Positions 13,396-19,996 of a DNA stretch of 19,996 nt are shown piece by piece (position 1 is the first letter of the stretch; each line of letters starts with the position of its first letter). The position numbers were made by a program, and so were the translations under genes. Under the pieces are notes generated by a model. The model was not told the origin of the DNA. It searched no databases and saw only the letters and a program-made list of their open reading frames with translations. The stretch lies in assembly GCA_964390445.1 (NCBI GenBank), contig CAYMJJ010000040.1, positions 1-19,996 on the forward strand, written 5' to 3'. This DNA is from Anderseniella sp964390445 (lineage in GTDB: Bacteria > Pseudomonadota > Alphaproteobacteria > Rhizobiales > Aestuariivirgaceae).

Positions 13396-15159
13396 ATGCT
13401 ACCCAACGGCCCAACGACAACTCACGGCCAGGCAGAGGCCGGGCAGACTTCGTCCGTGCTGAAGTACCTGTATCTCCTCGTGCCGGTTTGCGTCGTGCTT
13501 GCAGTCATCATCATCAACTGGATCGGCATGCAACACGTCGAGCAGTCGCGGCAAGCCAAGCAGCTCGAACTCCAACTGATCAGCCGGCAAATGCTGGTGC
13601 TGGTGACCGAAGCCGGCAGTGCCTCTGAAGCAACTGAAACAAGCCGCCGGCACCTGCTTGAGACCATTGCGATGCGGGCCGACGTGACTTGTGCGGTGCT
13701 TTCCCGCGATGGCGTGGATGTTACTGCGGTGGGCGGCGCGAACGAGTGCGCAACCGCAGCAGCGAGCGGGTCGCCAATGGTGCAGTCCGGTTCTGATAAC
13801 GTCGGGTTGCGCATTTATTACTCCACTGCGGAACTTGACATGGCTTACCAGGCATTCCTGCGCATCGCGCTGGTCGCGCTGTTGCTCGGTCTGTCGATCG
13901 CCATTGTGTTCAACGGCCTGTCCAACCAGATTTTCGTCCAGCGTGAAATGCTGATGCGCAAGCGCGCCGAACTGAAGGCCCGGCTTGCCGCAGAGGAACG
14001 CGCTCGCAAGGCTTGTACCGCCAGTGAGAACAAGGGTGCCTTCCTGGCCACATTGAGCCACGAAATACGCACCCCGCTGAACGGCATCATCGGCATGTCC
14101 GGCATCCTCAGTGAAACGCTGGCTGACGAGACCAAGCGCAGCTATGCAGAGATGATCTCGGCCTCCGGCAAAACGCTGCTCGCGATGCTGAACGACACCC
14201 TTGACCTGTCCAAGATTGAAGCTGGGCGTTTCGAGATCAACAACCAGCCCTGCCGGCTGCGCGATACCATGCGTGAATCGATCAGGCTGTTCGAAGGCCG
14301 CGCAGCAGAAAAGTCGATCCAGTTGATCCATTCCATAGATGACACCATGCCAGAAATGGTGATGACCGATGCCATCCGCATCCGGCAGGTGATCAGCAAC
14401 CTGATTTCCAACGCAGTCAAGTTTACCGACAACGGCTGCGTGTTCATTTCTGCATCGGCAACCCCGGCCAGCGATGGTTCGGCCCGCCATGCCGTTACCG
14501 TCATGGTCAGCGACACCGGCCCCGGTGTGGAGCCGGCGATGATGGAACATATCTTCGAGCGCTTCAGCCAGACCACCACCCGCAACCGCCAGCACGAAGG
14601 CACGGGCCTCGGACTGTCGATCAGCCGCGAACTGGCCCGCCTGATGGGCGGCGACATCACCGTGTCCAGCGTCTATGGTGAAGGCAGCACATTTACCGTG
14701 ACATTCATGCTGGATGCCTGTGAACCCGGCACCGTTTATGCGGCCCCGGCCACCCTTGTGGCACCCGTCGAAACGCTTCCGGTCCTGGTGGTCAGCGAAG
14801 ATGAGTCGTTGTCGCGGCAGACGAAAACGCACCTCAACAAGCGCGGCTATGAGACGATCTCCGCCGCCGACATGACGAGCGCAAGCCTGGCCATCGGCGA
14901 ACGTTCACCACTGGTCATGGTTTTGCACCTGGTAGACAACTGCAAGGATACGGAGACTGCAGCAAGATTGATCCAGTCTGCATCGGCGCGCAATTGCCAG
15001 GTCATCCTGCTGGCCAGCCAGCCCGGCAACGTCCCGCATGATCTGACGGTTCTGGTGGACCGGGTGGTCGTCAAGCCGCAAGACAACTGGGAGCCGCTGT
15101 TGTCGGCCATCGCTCACGCATCGATGGGCCTGGACTGGTCAGACCATCCCGGCTGCTGA
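13396..15159 (+). CDS. Membrane hybrid sensor histidine kinase with degenerate receiver
   Basis: A 587-aa two-component sensor. An N-terminal helix (about 24-44) and a second (155-175) bracket a small periplasmic region of about 110 aa that has three cysteines (99, 118 and none obviously paired elsewhere). A coiled-coil linker (184-212) leads to HisKA with SHEIRTPLNG and the phosphorylatable His222. The ATPase domain has the N box (NLISNAVKF, Asn335), DTGPGVEP (373-380), the F box at 387-390 and GTGLGLSIS (402-410). A C-terminal receiver-like domain spans 463-575. It keeps an acidic pair near 468-470 and Lys560, but the expected phospho-acceptor Asp is replaced by His511 (VMVLHLVD). AGGAAGG precedes the ATG. 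No partner response regulator is adjacent. The target is unknown. Confidence 0.92.
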   Translation: MLPNGPTTTHGQAEAGQTSSVLKYLYLLVPVCVVLAVIIINWIGMQHVEQSRQAKQLELQLISRQMLVLVTEAGSASEATETSRRHLLETIAMRADVTCAVLSRDGVDVTAVGGANECATAAASGSPMVQSGSDNVGLRIYYSTAELDMAYQAFLRIALVALLLGLSIAIVFNGLSNQIFVQREMLMRKRAELKARLAAEERARKACTASENKGAFLATLSHEIRTPLNGIIGMSGILSETLADETKRSYAEMISASGKTLLAMLNDTLDLSKIEAGRFEINNQPCRLRDTMRESIRLFEGRAAEKSIQLIHSIDDTMPEMVMTDAIRIRQVISNLISNAVKFTDNGCVFISASATPASDGSARHAVTVMVSDTGPGVEPAMMEHIFERFSQTTTRNRQHEGTGLGLSISRELARLMGGDITVSSVYGEGSTFTVTFMLDACEPGTVYAAPATLVAPVETLPVLVVSEDESLSRQTKTHLNKRGYETISAADMTSASLAIGERSPLVMVLHLVDNCKDTETAARLIQSASARNCQVILLASQPGNVPHDLTVLVDRVVVKPQDNWEPLLSAIAHASMGLDWSDHPGC

Positions 15160-15175
15160 GCCCGTCATTGCTGGT

Positions 15176-16075
15176 CTACTCGCCAAGTCCAAGGGCGGTG
15201 TGCACGCCAGCCTTCGGCATGGTGGCGGGGTTTCGAGCTTGCCAGCCATCGCTGTCCACCAGCGCCAGGAAAGCTGCAACGGACTGGTTGAACAACTCTG
15301 GCTCTTCCAGGTTCAGCGCATGGCCGGTCGCCGGAAACACCATGAGCCGTGAAGACGGCATGACCTGCTTCAGCCAGACATTGACATGCAGGCACGAGGT
15401 ATCTTCATCGCCCACCATCAGCAAGACCGGCACGCTTGTCGCCGCCAGCGTGTCTGCCTGATCGCGCAGTGATGGCCGGCCCACCTGCACACCGCGCAAC
15501 ATGTGAGCCGCAGCGTGCGCCGGATGTTCTGCCAGATGCGCGACACTTTCAAGCCACGCGGCTTCATTCTTGTCCTTGAGCTGAACGCGGGTTGGACCCT
15601 TGCACATCGCTTCAGCCGGGATGGCGCCTTGCTTTTCCATCATGGCCGCCAGCGCCAGCGCTTCAGCGACGAAGCCCTCGCGCGCTTGCAGTGTATCGGA
15701 GGACCCCGATCCACCCGCCGCCGCCGTTGCCGACAACACCCGCTGCGAATGAAACTGCGCCAGTTGCAGCGCCGTGAAGGCGCCCATCGACAGGCCTACC
15801 ACGTGGGCGGCCTCCACGCCTGCGTCATCCAGCACGGCCAGGGCATCGGCATTCATCAGGTCTTGGCGATATGCCGCCGGATCATCGGGACAGCCGGACG
15901 GCGGATAGCCACGCCCCGCGACGCAAAGGCAGCGATAACGGTCCTTCAATGCCGCCACCTGCCCGGTCCATGAGCGATGATCACCAGCATATTCATGCAG
16001 GAACAAGATGGTCAGGCCGTCGCCGCCACTGTCCTCGTAGTGCAGTTCCACGTCACCGCTTGTTGCTACAGGCAT
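15176..16075 (-). CDS. Alpha/beta-fold hydrolase
   Basis: A 299-aa cytosolic hydrolase of the common alpha/beta family. The nucleophile elbow is GLSMG with Ser96, the acid is probably Asp223 or Asp225 in GDEDTS, and the base is His252 in ATGHALNLEEPE. The oxyanion region near the start reads LHEYAGDHRSW, in place of the usual HG. The last ~30 residues form an extra tail beyond the fold. The ATG at 16075 is preferred to an upstream TTG at 16087. The substrate cannot be inferred, although the fold is shared by esterases, peptidases and beta-ketoadipate enol-lactonases. It is convergent with the histidine kinase, 16 bases away, and lies 27 bases downstream of the hydroxylase gene on the same strand. 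Confidence 0.86.
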   Translation of the reverse strand: MPVATSGDVELHYEDSGGDGLTILFLHEYAGDHRSWTGQVAALKDRYRCLCVAGRGYPPSGCPDDPAAYRQDLMNADALAVLDDAGVEAAHVVGLSMGAFTALQLAQFHSQRVLSATAAAGGSGSSDTLQAREGFVAEALALAAMMEKQGAIPAEAMCKGPTRVQLKDKNEAAWLESVAHLAEHPAHAAAHMLRGVQVGRPSLRDQADTLAATSVPVLLMVGDEDTSCLHVNVWLKQVMPSSRLMVFPATGHALNLEEPELFNQSVAAFLALVDSDGWQARNPATMPKAGVHTALGLGE

Positions 16076-16102
16076 CGCGCGCCCCAATCGTGCGGGGCGT
16101 TG

Positions 16103-16927
16103 TCAGTCGGCTCCATGGCCAAACTTCTCCAGTGCGTTGTCTGCTGCACGAACCGCCGCCTCGAACCGCTCTTCGTGAGACTTCATGCGCCGCTTGGGTT
16201 CCTTGAAGAACGCTGTCTGCTTCACGATCCAGATCACCGTCTGGTTGAGCATCCGGCCCCAAAGCCGCATCGGCCGGTTGAAGTCGAAGATCAGGATGAC
16301 GCGTTCTTCGTCTGTATTGTTCCACACATGATGCCTGTAGGTATCATCGAACACAAACGCCTTGCCCTGCTCCCAGACACACACCTCGTCGCCGACCGTC
16401 ATTGTGCAATTCTCGCGGTCTTTCGGTACGATCAATCCGAGATGGGTGCGCAGGATGCCCGTGGTCACGCCCTTGTGCGGCGGAATCTTGTAGCCGGGCG
16501 CCAGGATCGAGAACCATGCCGTCTGCATCTCGGGCACCTTGGCCAGCAGCCCGGCGGTGACAGGCGCGCGCGAGCAGTTGCCGTTGAGGCGCTCTCCGAA
16601 ACCGTACAGCATGAAGGTGCGCCAGTTGTTGCCCTTGGATATGCTGGCCTGGTCCGGCGACACCTCGTGAAACAATGGCACCGCCTCGCGATGTTTCAGG
16701 ATGCCGTTGACCTCGGCGAGGATGGTTTCCCAGTTGTCTTCGAAGTCCTTCAGGAACGGGAAGTGCGATCGGTCCGGCAGCGGTGCCGTGCCGACCCGTG
16801 ACTGCGCATAGAATGCCCGGGCCAGCAGGCGGAGCAGCATTTCACCGTAGTGGAAGACCAGTGAGTTGCCCTTCCAGCGCAGCCAGGGACCCCAGCGCAC
16901 ATACTGTCCTTTGGAATTGTGGGGCAC
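16103..16927 (-). CDS. Aspartyl/asparaginyl beta-hydroxylase family protein (LpxO/OlsC-like)
   Basis: A 274-aa Fe(II)/2-oxoglutarate oxygenase of the AspH family. Motifs are PHKGVTTGILRTHLGLIVP, with His162 as the first iron ligand, and VFDDTYRHHVWNNT, with His199 as the second; this family uses two histidines with no acidic ligand. NRP at 217-219 and a basic residue near 209 fit the 2-oxoglutarate site. Bacterial relatives include LpxO (lipid A 2-hydroxylation) and OlsC (ornithine lipid hydroxylation), and the C-terminal part (residues 221-244) is moderately hydrophobic, as in those membrane-associated enzymes. A lipid substrate is therefore more likely than a protein. The GTG start is well supported by GGAGG eight bases upstream. 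It may be transcribed with the hydrolase that follows. Confidence 0.86.
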   Translation of the reverse strand: MPHNSKGQYVRWGPWLRWKGNSLVFHYGEMLLRLLARAFYAQSRVGTAPLPDRSHFPFLKDFEDNWETILAEVNGILKHREAVPLFHEVSPDQASISKGNNWRTFMLYGFGERLNGNCSRAPVTAGLLAKVPEMQTAWFSILAPGYKIPPHKGVTTGILRTHLGLIVPKDRENCTMTVGDEVCVWEQGKAFVFDDTYRHHVWNNTDEERVILIFDFNRPMRLWGRMLNQTVIWIVKQTAFFKEPKRRMKSHEERFEAAVRAADNALEKFGHGAD

Positions 16928-16962
16928 GGGTCCAGCCTCCGCTCATCGCGCAACTGTTCCCA

Positions 16963-16991
16963 TACAAACAAAACAGCCGAAGTGCAGTCAA
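16963..16991 (-). promoter_or_regulatory. Candidate promoter for the LpxO/OlsC-like gene
   Basis: On the minus strand, TTGACT (16991-16986) is followed after 17 bases by TTTGTA (16968-16963). This would give a leader of about 29 bases before the GTG at 16927. The -35 box is good and the -10 box is weak. The 115 bases between this gene and ettA hold no other obvious element and no clear terminator. Confidence 0.35.
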
Positions 16992-17042
16992 GCCGCCAGA
17001 TGCAGGCAGGCGCGTGCCCAGGCACCCACCCGCAAAGCCGGC

Positions 17043-18698
<1,656 letters not shown>

Positions 18699-18760
18699 AA
18701 GGCTCGTGCCTTTCTCGATTGGTATGAATTGAAACTGTTGGCGCGGGTTCTAGCCGATGG

Positions 18761-18789
18761 AGGCAAAAGGCGCAATCTTGCGCTTGCCT
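18761..18789. promoter_or_regulatory. Long interrupted dyad upstream of ettA
   Basis: Outer arms AGGCAA (18761-18766) and TTGCCT (18784-18789) enclose inner arms GCGCAA (18770-18775) and TTGCGC (18778-18783), with a 3-base bulge on one side. This gives 12 paired positions. It lies about 60 bases before the ettA start and downstream of the DUF1508 terminator. On the minus strand a weak promoter (TTGCGC, 17 bases, TAGAAC at 18752-18747) overlaps it, so an operator or leader role is plausible. Confidence 0.4.
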
Positions 18790-18795
18790 GAAATG

Positions 18796-18831
18796 AAAAA
18801 CGGCCCAAGTGCAAGGCTGCATCCGGACCGT
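18796..18831 (-). terminator. Rho-independent terminator after the DUF1508 gene
   Basis: On the minus strand ACGGTCC (18831-18825) pairs with GGGCCGT (18806-18800), including one T-G pair. An inner TGCA/TGCA pairing extends the stem, and a run of T follows (18800-18796 are all A on +). It begins 25 bases after the DUF1508 stop, so it separates that gene from ettA. Confidence 0.7.
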
Positions 18832-18856
18832 CAATCAGTTTGCGCTGTGAGCGCCG

Positions 18857-19168
18857 TCAGGCCTTGCCCGGCCAGCCATTGGCCGAAGCGTTGTTCTCTG
18901 CCGACTTCTTGGCCTTGTAACCTTCAGTAGCCCGGCCAACCTGCTTGCCATTGGAGGCAAACTGCCGCCAGCGGTGTTCGCCCTTCTTGTCCTTGTAGAA
19001 CTCCCACTTGTCGCCCGCCTTGCTGCCGCGATTGGCATTGGACTGGCAGTCCCGCTTTTCCTTGTACCCTTCAGAAGACGCACCGATGATTTCACCATTC
19101 TTGTGTGTCTTGCGCCAACGCCACTCACCTTTTTTGTCCTGATAGTATTCAGTCTTCACGTCGGCCAT
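18857..19168 (-). CDS. DUF1508/YegP-family protein with two tandem repeats
   Basis: A small soluble 103-aa protein made of two copies of the DUF1508 unit. Copy 1 covers about residues 8-47 (YYQDKKGEWRWRK, NGEIIGASSEGYK), and copy 2 covers about 57-95 (FYKDKKGEHRWRQ, NGKQVGRATEGYK). It is rich in Lys, Glu and Gly, with no signal peptide. The biochemical role is unknown; members are often seen as small stress-related proteins in bacteria. Start ATG 19168 has GGGAG nine bases upstream. It ends with a clear terminator at 18796-18831, so it is probably transcribed alone. Confidence 0.88.
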   Translation of the reverse strand: MADVKTEYYQDKKGEWRWRKTHKNGEIIGASSEGYKEKRDCQSNANRGSKAGDKWEFYKDKKGEHRWRQFASNGKQVGRATEGYKAKKSAENNASANGWPGKA

Positions 19169-19272
19169 GGCCGTCTACTCCCGCGGATGGTTGTCGCAAC
19201 GCAAAGATGAGGGCGATTCGCCGAACAGAGTCACGCCAGAACTGTCGATTCAAGGTGCATGGAACAGGCATT

Positions 19273-19488
19273 TCAACGGGAATCGGCAAGATTCAGCAAT
19301 TTCCTGCCCGCAAACAGCATGGCCGAACCGGCAATGCCGGGCAACAAAAGCCAGACCGGCTGAGGCAAGCCATCAGGCCAACCGGTGCCCGTCAGCGCAG
19401 ACCAGACTGCCCATCCGCCCACCAGCAGCAAGCCGCACAATGCACACGATCCCGCGATGACCAGAACAATGGCAAGGACGCGCATCAT
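19273..19488 (-). CDS. Small two-helix membrane protein
   Basis: A 71-aa hydrophobic protein with two predicted membrane helices at about 4-28 and 44-64, separated by a short Gly/Pro-rich loop (TGTGWPDGLPQ), and a basic end. I do not recognise the family. Its start ATG overlaps the stop of the upstream TerC-like gene by 4 bases (ATGA, minus strand 19488-19485), so the two are probably translated together and may be functionally linked. There are 104 bases to the next gene on the same strand, DUF1508, with no recognised element. Confidence 0.6.
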   Translation of the reverse strand: MMRVLAIVLVIAGSCALCGLLLVGGWAVWSALTGTGWPDGLPQPVWLLLPGIAGSAMLFAGRKLLNLADSR

Positions 19489-19880
19489 CTCGCAGCAACC
19501 GCTGTGCCGTTCTCGCCCTGCAAGTCATGTACGACAAGCATGTGGAAGATTTCCTTCAGCGCCGTGTACATCAGGAATACCCCGCCCAGCAGCACGATCA
19601 AGACATGACCGCTGACGTCGGCATGAACGAATGGCAAATCGATCTTGAACAGCGAAGACTGGAACGCCGAGATCATCTGCAACACGACGAACAGCAGCAC
19701 GATGCGCAAGCCGATGGCCAGTACGATGCCCACCTGGCGCACGTACTTCTGCTTGTCCTCTTCAACCCGCTTCGCCTCGATCGAGATATAAAGCAGGTTG
19801 TCGAAGCCAAGCACTGTTTCTAGCGCCGTCAGCACCATCAGGGTAAACAGGTTTTCCACGGTCAGAAGCTCGGCCACCAT
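19485..19880 (-). CDS. Half-length TerC-family membrane protein
   Basis: A 131-aa membrane protein matching the first half of TerC, whose members are about 240-350 aa and are implicated in manganese or other metal export. It has four hydrophobic helices, the conserved TALETVLGFDNLLYISI segment with Glu21, Asp27 and Asn28, and an ending pattern VLLGGVFLMYTALKEI (about 96-111). The second half, which has a repeated acidic motif (D.VFSFDS-like) in full members, is absent. The end is a clean stop that overlaps the next gene by 4 bases, so truncation by recent mutation is not evident. The ATG at 19880 has AAGGA five bases upstream; the ATG at 19907 is less supported. Confidence 0.82.
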   Translation of the reverse strand: MVAELLTVENLFTLMVLTALETVLGFDNLLYISIEAKRVEEDKQKYVRQVGIVLAIGLRIVLLFVVLQMISAFQSSLFKIDLPFVHADVSGHVLIVLLGGVFLMYTALKEIFHMLVVHDLQGENGTAVAAR

Positions 19881-19996
19881 GAATGTCCTTCGTGCTGAAG
19901 CCCGCATTCAGGCCTGCATGAGCCGCGATCCTGAACGCTGCGGCCTATTGATTCCCAACTGGATCGACAATCCCGCCCGGGCATCCGGGTTCCGTC

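Noticed and set aside
13399..14832. A 477-aa open frame on the minus strand inside the histidine kinase gene
   Set aside because: It is antisense to conserved kinase motifs (H, N and G boxes), has no recognisable domain, and is His/Gln-rich as expected of a shadow frame.
16994..17042. GTGCC-CA-GGCAC hairpin between ettA and the hydroxylase gene as a terminator
   Set aside because: The stem has only a 2-base loop and no T-tract follows on the minus strand, so terminator function is not supported.

Overview
This window reads as ordinary chromosomal DNA from a high-GC alphaproteobacterium, probably Hyphomicrobiales-like; the taxonomic placement is an inference. It rests on a lipoprotein of the extensin-like family, RR-type signal peptides on MlaC-like proteins, a membrane-anchored LytTR regulator beside a DUF2306 gene, and a sequence matching the CtrA box (TTAA-N7-TTAAC) upstream of a hybrid histidine kinase. 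About 20 protein genes are tightly packed on both strands. I see no rRNA, tRNA, CRISPR array, insertion sequence or phage gene.

Layout. 48-3635 (+): a fused ATP-dependent 5-oxoprolinase/hydantoinase. 3643-4921: a membrane-bound LytTR regulator (-) divergent from a small DUF2306 membrane protein (+), with a dyad between them. 4933-6608 (-): an EamA-type exporter and an extensin-like lipoprotein. 6704-7321 (+): a glutathione S-transferase. 7337-9321 (-): a PlsC-like acyltransferase and an ArsR-methyltransferase fusion. 9526-12019: two divergent MlaC paralogs on + flank an enoyl-CoA hydratase-family gene on -, and the second MlaC is coupled by overlap to a short TrmO-like methyltransferase. 12108-13281 (+): a second GST-like gene overlapping a LysE exporter. 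13396-15159 (+): a hybrid histidine kinase. 15176-19880 (-): an alpha/beta hydrolase, an LpxO/OlsC-like hydroxylase, EttA, a DUF1508 repeat protein, and a coupled pair of a 71-aa membrane protein and a half-length TerC.

Two themes recur. The first is envelope lipid handling: the acyltransferase, two MlaC-like lipid carriers, and the LpxO/OlsC-like hydroxylase. The second is glutathione and small-molecule turnover: 5-oxoprolinase, two GSTs, and two exporters. These are inferences from family membership, because the genes do not form one operon.

No clearly new defence or mobile system is visible. The best leads are the CtrA-box/hybrid kinase with a degenerate receiver, the half-length TerC with its overlapping partner, the paired MlaC paralogs without their ABC transporter, and several clean dyads in short intergenic regions.
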